This document shows, one piece after another, positions 1 to 7,500 of a stretch of 64,000 bases of DNA. The stretch is taken from positions 1 to 64,000 of the forward strand of contig NZ_QVML01000005.1 of the NCBI RefSeq assembly GCF_010501015.1. The letters are read 5' to 3'. The translations under genes and the position numbers were made by a program. Below the pieces are notes generated by a model. That model was not told the origin of the DNA and made no database searches. It worked only from the letters and a program-made list of their open reading frames with translations. How positions within the stretch are numbered: the stretch's first letter is position 1; every line of letters starts with the position of its first letter. The DNA comes from Bacteroides sp. 214 (lineage in GTDB: Bacteria > Bacteroidota > Bacteroidia > Bacteroidales > Bacteroidaceae).

Positions 1-131
1 TTTCCCAATCTACACCACTCCCAACTCTCAGGTATCTCAAACGGTATCTCCTCGTCGATACATTTCACAGTTCCGTCGGCGAACTTCTCGTAATATGATG
101 TATGGAGTGTATTATCTGTTTGAAAATCTAT
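1..131 (-). pseudogene. Type I restriction specificity subunit (HsdS) fragment
   Basis: The minus strand has a reading frame that is open from position 131 to the window edge. It contains the peptides YYEKFADGTVKCI and EIPFEIPESWE. These resemble the linker found before the second target-recognition domain of Bacteroides HsdS proteins (typically YYEKFADGT, then a few residues, then IPFEIPxSW). An in-frame stop lies at 132-134 and I see no start codon, so the 5' part is missing or rearranged. The fragment may be a silent hsdS cassette or a decayed gene. What lies beyond the window edge is unknown. Confidence 0.6.
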
Positions 132-300
132 CTATGACCGCTATTCCAATTCAAAACTGTTCACTACCTTTGCGTGTTCATCGACAATGAACAGCGATTC
201 AAAATGAACAAGAACAACTAAAAACGACTATCTAACCGATGATTTCTATACCCTATATTAGTATCGTATTTGTACCATATAAATATAACTGGCTGATATT

Positions 301-339
301 CATATACGCTCAATTTTGAAGAAGTCAAGTAAGGTAAAA
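301..339 (+). repeat. Direct repeat, left copy, flanking the Fic gene
   Basis: The sequence starting catatacgctcaattttgaa closely matches 1532-1567. Both copies read in frame as YSY-x-LN-x-EEVK followed by a stop, so they may be duplicated 3' ends of a lost gene. The rest of 132-449 holds no gene that I can support. Confidence 0.6.
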
Positions 340-365
340 CCTTATTAAATAAAATGTAAGACGTA

Positions 366-412
366 AAAACACCTAAAGGGTTGTAATAATACAACCTTTT
401 AGGTGTTTTTTT
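366..412 (+). terminator. Rho-independent terminator upstream of fic
   Basis: A near-perfect stem pairs aaaaacacctaaagggttgt with acaaccttttaggtgttttt around a 6-nt loop and is followed by T residues. It would insulate the Fic gene from upstream transcription. The stem is A-rich on the other side, so it could work in both directions. Confidence 0.7.
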
Positions 413-413
413 C

Positions 414-421
414 TATCTTTG
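414..421 (+). promoter_or_regulatory. Bacteroides-type -7 element for fic
   Basis: TATCTTTG fits the TAnnTTTG element and lies 28 bp before the fic start codon. No clear TTTG -33 element is visible because the terminator hairpin occupies that position. Confidence 0.5.
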
Positions 422-449
422 TACTGTTCGTTGTTAATTATAAATCCGT

Positions 450-1517
450 ATGAGGTATCTTAATATAAAGAAGGCACTGACTGCATGGGAAAATTTGCAG
501 CCACTGTCAGAGAAAGATAGAGAAAGGCTTAGTCGCCGCTTTACTGTAGATTTCAACTACAACAGTAACCATATTGAGGGCAACACATTAACTTATGGCC
601 AGACAGAAATCTTGCTACTTTTTGGTAAGGTAATTGGAGAGGCGGATGTGCGTGATGTACAAGAAATGACTGCAAGTAACGTAGGCTTACGAATGATGAC
701 AGAAGAAGCTACAATGAAAGGAATACCATTGACGCAGAATTTTATCCGGACACTGCATAAGACCATACTACGAGAGGATTACACAGTATACCGTGATTTA
801 CCTAGTGGTATACAGACAAGTTACGTGATTCATGCCGGACAGTATAAGACACGACCTAACAGTGTTATTACACGATATGGAGACAGATTCGAGTACGCCT
901 CACCCGAGGAGACTCCAGGGTTGATGGGAGATTTGGTGGACTGGTATAATGCGGCAGAACAAGAGGGGAAACTTTCACCGGTAGAGTTGGCTGCACTGTT
1001 TCACTATCGTTATATACGCATTCATCCTTTCGAGGACGGCAACGGTCGTATTGCCCGACTGATGATGAACTACATCCTAACTCGCCACGATTATCCGATG
1101 ATTGTGGTTCGTAGTCGCAAAAAAAGTGAATATTTGGAAGCTTTACATCAGAGTGATATTGACGTTGGTCCTGTGCCTACCGATGGTGCCCATGCAGATA
1201 TCAAGAATATCCGTCCTTTCATGAAATATTTCAATGACCTAGTGTCTACAGAAGTGTATAATGATGTGCTGTTTGTGAGCGAGAGGAATGAGAATGTGTG
1301 GTGGTATGATGGGGAACGGATTGCATTCCGGACGCCCAGTTACACAAAAATTCTGAACGCTATGCGGACACAGCCAATTTTGACGCTTGCGGACATGAAA
1401 GAGGAAACGGGCATCAGCGTGACGGCTATTCAGAAATTATTGGATCAGCTGATTTCCAAGAAGTATGTGGAGCGTGGAGAGAAAGATGGTAGCTGGAGGG
1501 TGTTTGTGACACAATAA
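450..1517 (+). CDS. Fic family AMPylase-type protein with C-terminal winged helix
   Basis: The protein is a Fic-domain NMP-transferase of 355 aa. The active-site loop HPFEDGNGRIAR is complete, with the catalytic His at about residue 192. Near the N-terminus, SNHIEGN (residues 39-45) fits the inhibitory motif [S/T]xxxE[G/N] that class II Fic proteins place against the ATP site, so the enzyme is probably auto-inhibited in cis. The last 60-70 residues look like a winged-helix DNA-binding or substrate domain, as in many Fic/DOC proteins of this length. The ATG at 450 follows a TATCTTTG element closely. The gene stands alone beside an hsdS fragment, a setting in which Fic genes are often found, and direct repeats lie on both sides. 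Its target is unknown. Confidence 0.92.
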   Translation: MRYLNIKKALTAWENLQPLSEKDRERLSRRFTVDFNYNSNHIEGNTLTYGQTEILLLFGKVIGEADVRDVQEMTASNVGLRMMTEEATMKGIPLTQNFIRTLHKTILREDYTVYRDLPSGIQTSYVIHAGQYKTRPNSVITRYGDRFEYASPEETPGLMGDLVDWYNAAEQEGKLSPVELAALFHYRYIRIHPFEDGNGRIARLMMNYILTRHDYPMIVVRSRKKSEYLEALHQSDIDVGPVPTDGAHADIKNIRPFMKYFNDLVSTEVYNDVLFVSERNENVWWYDGERIAFRTPSYTKILNAMRTQPILTLADMKEETGISVTAIQKLLDQLISKKYVERGEKDGSWRVFVTQ

Positions 1518-1531
1518 AACATTCTTTTACT

Positions 1532-1567
1532 CATATATGCTCAATTCTGAAGAAGTGAAGTAAAACC
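1532..1567 (+). repeat. Direct repeat, right copy, flanking the Fic gene
   Basis: The sequence catatatgctcaattctgaa followed by gaagtgaagtaaaacc matches the copy at 301-339 with a few substitutions. It begins 15 nt after the fic stop codon. Confidence 0.6.
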
Positions 1568-1586
1568 GCCCAACAAACGATTCATA

Positions 1587-1628
1587 AATAAAAAGAAATG
1601 GCTGCGAGTGATAAACTCGCAGCCATTT
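1587..1628 (-). terminator. Terminator of the 5.6-1.7 kb lipoprotein operon
   Basis: A perfect 14-bp stem (aaatggctgcgagt paired with actcgcagccattt, 5-nt loop) is followed on the minus strand by a T-rich run. It lies 66 bp past the stop codon of the last gene of the minus-strand operon. Confidence 0.8.
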
Positions 1629-1693
1629 CGATATTCTGTAGGGGAGATTCGGGGAATTGCTGTGCTGTTGTCGTTGTCGTTTATCAACAGCAA

Positions 1694-3160
1694 TTAGTCA
1701 GCATAAACCAAACCTGTAGTACCCCAGCTTACAACGCCAGCCGCAGCACTGCTAGCCAAGGCGGTGTTCATAGTAGCGTAGCAATCGGCGTAATTGCTTT
1801 TTGTGGTGGTGTCGGTACCAGAGCCAACGCCCTTCGATAAGGTAGCGTGTTGCCAGTAGCATGCAGTGGTGGTGCCACTAGTATTTACTCCCACGACGGC
1901 GCCCGAATAGTCGCCGGTTACTGTTGCCGGCTGGGCATAGCAAGCCAAAATGGTTCCAGTGTTATGATAGCCGACAATACCGCCAGCCGTACTTCCGTCA
2001 ATTGTACTACCACTCTCATAACAAGCCACAATAGTTCCTCTGTTATTGTTGGCAATACCGCCGATATAACCATTACTACTTGTTAATTCGCAATCAATTG
2101 TCTGGCAACCTATAATAACACTGCTGTTAGTTGCCGCAATGACACCGACAGAACCACCGTTCAGTTTAGCGCCCTGCACAATTACATTCTTTATGGTACC
2201 ATAGTTTGTGTTAAACAGTCCTACTGGATTGTAATTTTTTGTTAGTTCCAACCCCTTTATCGTATGTCCCCCGCCATCGAAGGTTATGCTTTCGTCCAAA
2301 TCTTGCACGCTTGTTATATCGCCCGACTGAAGAGTGATGTCGCTGGTAAGCGTAAAATCAGTATTCCTACTGCCATTATACCAAGCTAAGAAGTCTTCCC
2401 TTGCTTTTTCTGCTGCTGCATTCATGTTGATGTTGCAGTGCAGTAGTTTGCCTTTCACATTGTCGCCTACGAGGGCGCTGCTGAAGGTGTGGGTGTAGAT
2501 TTGGGGGGTGCTGGTATCCAAGTATTCTAACTTAAAGGTGAGTTCAGTTATACCATCTAACGCTGTAGGAGCTATGGAAGCCCATGCTACGAATGTTCCT
2601 TCGTCCGTAGTGCTGTTATTATAATCATTGAGGTTGAGATTGATATATTCCTCACCATATTCTATATAAAGTCTTACGAGGCTACTGCTCTTCAGGAGGC
2701 CCGAGAGTGCAATGCGCATCACGGACGTTTGATGCTCGAAGGCGATGCTTTGGGTTGTGGTATTGTACGTGCCTGCCATTACATGAACAGCGCTCAAGTC
2801 GCTCATAGTGTCGCTAGGATCTTGAGCTTGGCTCCTATGCCACTCGCCGTAAGTAAACTTGGTACCTTCGGTGGGTTCAGATTCGAAGATGAATGTACCA
2901 CTTGTTGTTCCTGCACCGGTGTCGAGGCGGTACAAGTCGCCGTTTTCATCCATAATCGCATCGCCCTCTGCCCATGTAACTTTGAGGCTCGATAGTGGGT
3001 CGCCGGCTACTTCTGTAAGTGCCACTCTGGTGTCCGCCTTTTGTGGTATGGTTGCTGTTACGGTGAACGTATTTTGTTGTTCCAATACGTTGTCGTCTTT
3101 TTGGCACGCTGTCATCATGATGGCTGCTATGCCTGCGGTAAGTAGTGCTATTTTTTTCAT
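1694..3160 (-). CDS. Fimbrillin-like surface lipoprotein with GLUG-type repeats
   Basis: This 488-aa protein begins with a lipoprotein signal (lipobox MTAC, Cys19) followed by QKDD, acidic residues of the kind that direct surface export in Bacteroides. Residues about 30-240 resemble the fimbrillin/Mfa-like fold, including the phrases KADTRV and VTWAEGDAI. The C-terminal part has at least three GLUG-type repeats (GGIANNNRGTIVACY, GGIVGYHNTGTILACY and a degenerate third). Such proteins are usually cell-surface adhesins or fimbrial tips, but no ligand can be inferred. Its start codon overlaps the stop of the preceding peptide gene by 4 nt (ATGA), so the two are probably translationally coupled. 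It is the last gene of a four-gene minus-strand operon and ends at a strong terminator. Confidence 0.85.
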   Translation of the reverse strand: MKKIALLTAGIAAIMMTACQKDDNVLEQQNTFTVTATIPQKADTRVALTEVAGDPLSSLKVTWAEGDAIMDENGDLYRLDTGAGTTSGTFIFESEPTEGTKFTYGEWHRSQAQDPSDTMSDLSAVHVMAGTYNTTTQSIAFEHQTSVMRIALSGLLKSSSLVRLYIEYGEEYINLNLNDYNNSTTDEGTFVAWASIAPTALDGITELTFKLEYLDTSTPQIYTHTFSSALVGDNVKGKLLHCNINMNAAAEKAREDFLAWYNGSRNTDFTLTSDITLQSGDITSVQDLDESITFDGGGHTIKGLELTKNYNPVGLFNTNYGTIKNVIVQGAKLNGGSVGVIAATNSSVIIGCQTIDCELTSSNGYIGGIANNNRGTIVACYESGSTIDGSTAGGIVGYHNTGTILACYAQPATVTGDYSGAVVGVNTSGTTTACYWQHATLSKGVGSGTDTTTKSNYADCYATMNTALASSAAAGVVSWGTTGLVYAD

Positions 3161-3393
3161 TTTGTGGTAGTGAATAAATCGTTCAACATGTCTTCGAGGT
3201 CTTGCATGGAGTTTGCGCCTTTTGTGGCTGCGTTTCCACTCGATGTGATACTTCCCGACTGTGCGCCGGCTGCGTTGTTGATGAAGTCTGTGCCGTCCAT
3301 CCCGTCGAGGCCTGCACTTGCTGCCATCACGCCTTCGTTGTGCATTGTTATTACTTCAATGCAGGGTGGCAGGTAAATTGATTTTTTGTTCAT
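3157..3393 (-). CDS. Small YxxPxIEVI-motif peptide (78 aa)
   Basis: This is an uncharacterised 78-aa protein without a signal peptide. The N-terminus carries Y-x2-P-x-IEVI-x4-E-x3-AAS, shared with the products at 5416-5646 and 9139-9306. The middle is Gly/Ser/Ala/Asn-rich and of low complexity. The C-terminus has LEDMLNDLF, nearly identical to the end of the 76-aa peptide upstream. The gene lies between two surface lipoprotein genes and overlaps the downstream one by 4 nt, which suggests dosage coupling. A conserved N-terminus, variable middle and conserved tail could fit a secreted or processed peptide, a chaperone-like partner or a regulator. I do not recognise a characterised family and assign no function. 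Confidence 0.75.
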   Translation of the reverse strand: MNKKSIYLPPCIEVITMHNEGVMAASAGLDGMDGTDFINNAAGAQSGSITSSGNAATKGANSMQDLEDMLNDLFTTTK

Positions 3394-3451
3394 AAATACA
3401 ATTGTAAAAAAATGGTTAATATGATTAGTTGATAATAAAGGTTGCTTGGGG

Positions 3452-5404
3452 TTAGGGTTGGGGGATGTCTACGGTTGTGTTGTCGCCGTCGTCGTTGCCT
3501 TCGGCATATCCCCAAATGCCGCCAACATAGCTACTGCCGTATATGTTTGGCGAGTAGTTGTGGTTATTGATGTATGCAGCTTTGTCATCGGCAAAACCTG
3601 CTATGCCTCCTACTATGCTGGCGTTGGTGTTTCCTATTGTGCCGTAGTTTGCGTTACCGCTAACTTCTTGGGCAATATCTTCGTAGCCTATAATGCCGCC
3701 TATATCTCGAGTACCGTCGATGCTTCCCCAGTTTGTGCATGCGGTTATCTTAGTTTCATTTTGGCCGTCAATGTTTCCTGCAATGCCTCCAATGCCATTC
3801 TCGCCGGTTATTTTGGCGTAGTTTGTGCAGTTGTTTACGATGCCTTTTCCTACTAATTGGCCAACTATGCCACCTAAGTATTCAGCCGTACCTGTACCGG
3901 TAATTGTGCCGCGGGTTGTACAGTTTTCAATGGTTAGTGTGCCTGTAGCATCGTTCTCTATACTGGATGATCCTACTATGCCTCCTAATGAGTTGTCTCC
4001 GGTTAAATTGCCTGTAAAGTGACAGTTGCTAATTGTTATGGGTTGGCCTTCGCCGCTTTCCATTGTTATGTTGCCTATTATTGCGCCTATGACTGGCTCT
4101 TTGCTCTCTACATTGGCTGCAATGGTTAGGTTTTTAATTACAACGCTGCCGGTCTCGCTGCCGATTTGCCCAAAGAAACCACTCTTATTGTTATAGCAGT
4201 TTAATACTCCGGTAATAACATGTCCGTTTCCATCGAAGTTTCCGCTGAATGGGTAAGTCCTAGGGGGAATGCCAGTAATGCCCACTGATGTCCACATGCT
4301 GGCTGTTACGTGTATGTCTTTGGTTAGCTTAAAGTATTTGCCGTCGTAGGATTTTCCGGGCTCGGTTCTTACTTCTAATATTAGCTTTCTCAGTTGTCGG
4401 GCCGAGCTTATTTCGTAGGCTGTTTCTGCTGTTAAACCATCGCCGACGTAGTCTTCAATATCGTCAGGTTCTCCAAGGTTGGCAACCTCATCATCAAATA
4501 CATCGTATGTTATGATTGTGCCATCGCCAAAGTTATCAAATTGTATTCTGGCTGTGTACATCAGCCCTGCCTGGAATGGTGCGGTGGTGCTATTGGTTGT
4601 TGCATTGAATTGCCCTCTAAAAGTAGCTTCTTCTTCTAAAGCCACTAGTATCCCCCCCAACGGTTTATTTGCTACCGGAAACAAGGGGATATATACATCG
4701 AAGGTGTTTGTACTTCCTGCCGGGAAGCTGTAGTCGGTTAATGCGAACTCGGCACTATTTTTTTGAGTAGTAACGGACTGCGAGAAGCACGTGCTTCCTG
4801 CTGTCAGCATAACCTTCTGCGGGGCTACATCTACCAAGGGCTTTTCTACTCTAAACGTAAACTTGAGTACATACGCCATGTGCTCGAAGGCGATGGGGCT
4901 GGGGCATACGCCGTTTTCGATGGTAATGCCTTTGGCTATCATGGGTAGCTTTTGGGTGCCAAAGGGCTGGGTGTCGTTAGCTGATTGGTAGGTGGGCACA
5001 ATGACTTCACTACCAAGATTTATATCGGCAAAGTATATTTTCCCGTTTGTAACGCTCACTCCACTTACATCGCCTACCGCTGTGAAGTTTGCTGTTTTGC
5101 CCTCGTTGGTAATATCAGTGGCGGCTTCAATTTTGTAGGTTGCTTTTATGGCGTTGCCGTATTCTGCGCGCACAAATATTTCGTCGCCTACTTCCCATCT
5201 TAGTTCCAGCTTTTCGGCTCCAAATACTCCGGTGTCGGTAACGCTCATGCGTGTATCGGCCGGTGCTGGCATGGTTGCTGTAATGGTTGCTTTGGTATTG
5301 GGGGTTTGTGGCTGTTGGTTTAGTACGTCATCGTTTGTACATGCCACTGTTGTTGCTATGGCTATTATGGCCAGTGCATGGGTAAATAATTTATTCTTTT
5401 TCAT
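3452..5404 (-). CDS. Large fimbrillin-like lipoprotein with six GLUG-type repeats
   Basis: The 650-aa protein has a lipoprotein signal with lipobox TVAC (Cys22) followed by TNDD, a surface-export type start. Residues about 35-290 form a fimbrillin-like N-terminal region with the typical PADTRMSVTD and LRWEVGDEIF phrases. After a linker, residues about 320-640 hold roughly six GGI(V/A/I)G-x-n-NxG repeats (GGIVGS, GGIVGQ, GGIAGN, GGIIGY, GGIAGF, GGIWGY), predicted to stack as a beta-helix. The likely role is a surface adhesin or glycan-contacting stalk protein, with unknown ligand. It lies 11 nt downstream of a 76-aa peptide gene and upstream of a second peptide-lipoprotein pair, so peptide and adhesin genes alternate in one operon. 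Confidence 0.85.
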   Translation of the reverse strand: MKKNKLFTHALAIIAIATTVACTNDDVLNQQPQTPNTKATITATMPAPADTRMSVTDTGVFGAEKLELRWEVGDEIFVRAEYGNAIKATYKIEAATDITNEGKTANFTAVGDVSGVSVTNGKIYFADINLGSEVIVPTYQSANDTQPFGTQKLPMIAKGITIENGVCPSPIAFEHMAYVLKFTFRVEKPLVDVAPQKVMLTAGSTCFSQSVTTQKNSAEFALTDYSFPAGSTNTFDVYIPLFPVANKPLGGILVALEEEATFRGQFNATTNSTTAPFQAGLMYTARIQFDNFGDGTIITYDVFDDEVANLGEPDDIEDYVGDGLTAETAYEISSARQLRKLILEVRTEPGKSYDGKYFKLTKDIHVTASMWTSVGITGIPPRTYPFSGNFDGNGHVITGVLNCYNNKSGFFGQIGSETGSVVIKNLTIAANVESKEPVIGAIIGNITMESGEGQPITISNCHFTGNLTGDNSLGGIVGSSSIENDATGTLTIENCTTRGTITGTGTAEYLGGIVGQLVGKGIVNNCTNYAKITGENGIGGIAGNIDGQNETKITACTNWGSIDGTRDIGGIIGYEDIAQEVSGNANYGTIGNTNASIVGGIAGFADDKAAYINNHNYSPNIYGSSYVGGIWGYAEGNDDGDNTTVDIPQP

Positions 5405-5415
5405 CGTAAGGTTGT

Positions 5416-5646
5416 TTAGAAAGTTAATAGATCGTTCAGCATATCTTCCATCTCTTGCAATGAGCTTGCTTGCTGGTGTTTGGTTCCGGTGTGTGTAGCT
5501 CCGGAGCTGCTACTTTGAAAGATACCTCCTCCGTCTCCAACGTCGGGCAGTGTGTTACTTCCAGTCATTACACTGGCTTCGTTTTGCACTTCAATCACCT
5601 CTATTCGAGGTTGCTGATAGGTTTGTTTACTGGTTAAATTCCTCAT
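5416..5646 (-). CDS. Small YxxPxIEVI-motif peptide (76 aa), first gene of operon
   Basis: This uncharacterised 76-aa product shares the N-terminal pattern YQQPRIEVIEVQNE and the C-terminal pattern MEDMLNDLL with the peptide at 3157-3393. Between them is a Ser/Gly/Gln-rich stretch. No signal peptide or membrane segment is visible. It is the first gene of the minus-strand operon, follows a TAATTTTG promoter element, and is preceded by an array of four AGCACTnCGTAAA words. Conservation at both ends but not in the middle suggests that both termini are recognised by something. No maturase or dedicated transporter gene is nearby, so a modified-peptide precursor is only speculation. Confidence 0.72.
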   Translation of the reverse strand: MRNLTSKQTYQQPRIEVIEVQNEASVMTGSNTLPDVGDGGGIFQSSSSGATHTGTKHQQASSLQEMEDMLNDLLTF

Positions 5647-5673
5647 ATGTATTTGTTCTTTTAAAAATTCTCA

Positions 5674-5681
5674 CAAAATTA
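5674..5681 (-). promoter_or_regulatory. -7 element for the peptide/lipoprotein operon
   Basis: The minus strand reads TAATTTTG, matching TAnnTTTG, 28 bp upstream of the first peptide start. The -33 region is poor in TTTG, which is consistent with dependence on an activator bound at the adjacent word array. Confidence 0.45.
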
Positions 5682-5703
5682 AAGATACAAAACAGATGTG
5701 GCG

Positions 5704-5780
5704 TCAGCACTAAACGTGTATTTGTTAGCACTACGTAAAAGTATTTAGCACTGCGTAAAGAAACTTAGCACTGCGTAAAA
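5704..5780. repeat. Four-unit word array (TTAGCACTnCGTAAA), 20-21 bp period
   Basis: Units begin at 5704, 5725, 5745 and 5765: one degenerate tcagcactaaacgt, then three close copies of ttagcact(a/g)cgtaaa. The spacing is about two helical turns. The array lies just upstream of the promoter of the peptide/lipoprotein operon and just past the end of the AraC-type regulator gene. AraC-family proteins often bind direct repeats spaced by about 21 bp, so this is a plausible operator for that regulator. Confidence 0.75.
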
Positions 5781-5804
5781 AAAAGAAGGTTTTAGCTTGT
5801 TAAA

Positions 5805-6977
5805 TTAACGATTTTTCCATTGGCGGAATGTCAAGCCTGTTTGTTTTTTGAACGTGCGACTGAAGGTGGAGGCATGAGTAAAACCTGACATTTCGGCTAT
5901 CTGTTCTTGGGTAAGATGTGGGTTTTCCATCATCAATTCTTTAGCGAATTCAACGCGTTTGCGATTAATAAATTCGTAAAAATTGCACTGGAACTCTTCA
6001 TTGATAATGCGCGAAACATAGGTGCGGTTCGTCTTAAGTTCGAAGGCAATATCGTCTAAGGTAAGGGTGGAGTGAAGAAACTTTTTTTCTTCGTCAATCA
6101 ATCGATTGAATAGTGGAAGCATTTTATTTCTATGGGCCTCGTTGACCTCTTCAAGGGGCTCGTCTTCTTCTGTGGGTAGCTTCCCTTCTGTATGGAGAAG
6201 GTGCTGGGAAATAGGCTTGGTTTTGTACACATGATACCCCATGTAGAAGATGCATACGCCCGTTAGACTCATAAGTACATATTTGGACGAGTAATAGACT
6301 TCGGGAGACGCTCCCCATAGAAAAGCAGCTACAAGCCCGATGAACAGAAAAATAAAAAGCCCAATCAATACTGCACGGTTGTTTTCAATGGATTTTCCTT
6401 CTAAGTTGGAAAAGAAGTTTTGAACCCCTTTTCTGTACCGGATAACATTTAATGTAGAAAGAGATAATACAGCTATTATTTGTATGAAAAAAACGACGTA
6501 GTATATTTGTAGACTCACTAAGTAAAGCAACCATTGAGGTGTTCCCGGTACAAACTGGTAAGTGTCCTGATTTTCAATAACTGTTTGTATATATTTGATG
6601 GACTGCTCTTCGCCCATACGCAAATAAAGGAAGGCAGAAATACCTCCGAGAATAAGCCCGGGCAGAAACCATATATATTGCTTCCAGGTTAATGCTTTTT
6701 GGGTGTTCAATGCCCAAAAATAAAGATAGAGAAGTGGAAATATAAATAATGTCAGGGTTATGTCAACTATATCTAGCTTGTAATAAAGTTTATAATTATC
6801 AATACCACCGAAAAGCATGATCCATACAAATGTGCAGGCACTCAAGACGAACATGAGTACCATCCATATATTCTGGGGTCTGTTATTACTTTTTTTATTC
6901 AACAACAGAAGCGCTGCCCAGTATATGGAGACAAAGCATGGTAGGTGCAGAATCATGTTATGTATAATAATATCCAT
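5805..6977 (-). CDS. Membrane-bound AraC-family regulator with seven helices
   Basis: The product is about 390 aa. The first 240 residues contain roughly seven hydrophobic segments (for example around ILHLPCFVSIYWAALLLL and VLIGLFIFLFIGLVAAFL). The C-terminal ~110 residues are a standard AraC double helix-turn-helix, with FELKTNRTYVSRIINEEF and EQIAEMSGFTHASTFSRTF. It is probably a one-component membrane sensor that acts on nearby genes from the inner membrane. I chose the ATG at 6977 because a near-ideal promoter at 6996-7026 would start transcription near 6988, downstream of the longer in-frame start at 7025. The gene sits between the two lipoprotein clusters, next to a direct-repeat array that may be its operator. 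Its signal is unknown. Confidence 0.85.
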   Translation of the reverse strand: MDIIIHNMILHLPCFVSIYWAALLLLNKKSNNRPQNIWMVLMFVLSACTFVWIMLFGGIDNYKLYYKLDIVDITLTLFIFPLLYLYFWALNTQKALTWKQYIWFLPGLILGGISAFLYLRMGEEQSIKYIQTVIENQDTYQFVPGTPQWLLYLVSLQIYYVVFFIQIIAVLSLSTLNVIRYRKGVQNFFSNLEGKSIENNRAVLIGLFIFLFIGLVAAFLWGASPEVYYSSKYVLMSLTGVCIFYMGYHVYKTKPISQHLLHTEGKLPTEEDEPLEEVNEAHRNKMLPLFNRLIDEEKKFLHSTLTLDDIAFELKTNRTYVSRIINEEFQCNFYEFINRKRVEFAKELMMENPHLTQEQIAEMSGFTHASTFSRTFKKQTGLTFRQWKNR

Positions 6978-6995
6978 ATTGCTGTTTTGAACAGA

Positions 6996-7026
6996 CAAAT
7001 ATAACGAATTATTAAAGCAGAGCAAA
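6996..7026 (-). promoter_or_regulatory. Consensus Bacteroides promoter of the AraC-type regulator
   Basis: On the minus strand TTTG (7026-7023) is followed after exactly 19 bp by TATATTTG (7003-6996), matching the primary sigma consensus of Bacteroides. The predicted transcript starts close to 6988, giving a leader of only about 10 nt before the ATG at 6977. Confidence 0.8.
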
Positions 7027-7082
7027 TTGTTTTACACTATTTCCTGACTTTGCCTATGCATCACCTCCTTATTTGGCTGTTT

Positions 7083-7262
7083 CTAACTCTTGCCCTCTTT
7101 CTCCTGATATTCGGAAGGTAAAACGCCAAACTCTTCCTTGAAATACTTTCTGAAATACTTGGGATTACTAAATCCTGTTTGATATGCTATTTCGGAAACA
7201 GTTTGTTGGCTTTCGCGTAAATACTGTGCGGCACGCTTTAAGCGGATAATTGTACGTTTCAT
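7083..7262 (-). pseudogene. AraC-family regulator remnant (C-terminal HTH only)
   Basis: The 59-aa frame covers the second helix-turn-helix of an AraC domain: RLKRAAQYLRESQQTVSEIA, then YQTGFSNPKYFRKYFKEEFG, then VLPSEY. Its spelling is typical of the C-termini of Bacteroides hybrid two-component regulators. The first helix-turn-helix and all sensor parts are absent, and the 240 bp upstream do not encode them. An intact AraC domain is about 100 aa, so this is probably the stump of a deleted regulator, possibly one that controlled the adjacent lipoprotein genes. Confidence 0.75.
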
Positions 7263-7431
7263 AGAATTTTGTATGGTTAACAGGTACAATATTCGCAAAA
7301 AAAACTCTGTTTATCAACAATTCGTAAGGAATATTGAAAAGGGGTTAACAATACTCCCCCTTTTTTGCAACAAAACGTCGGGTGCAACCCAATAAACCAG
7401 CCTCCAGTAATGTTTAATCATTTTTTTTCTA

Positions 7432-7439
7432 TACATTTG
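7432..7439 (+). promoter_or_regulatory. -7 element for lipoprotein 7501-9102
   Basis: TACATTTG matches TAnnTTTG and lies 61 bp before the start codon. The -33 region (aatgttta) is weak. The remainder of 7263-7500 contains paired gttaaca words (near 7276 and 7345) but no gene. Confidence 0.5.
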
Positions 7440-7500
7440 TTTTACTAATAGAATCTCGATGAAGATTTATTTTCCGAGTGTATCAATTAAATAAATAAAA

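Noticed and set aside
6978..7025. Longer start for the membrane AraC-type regulator
   Set aside because: The predicted transcript starts near 6988, downstream of that ATG, because of the ideal promoter at 6996-7026.
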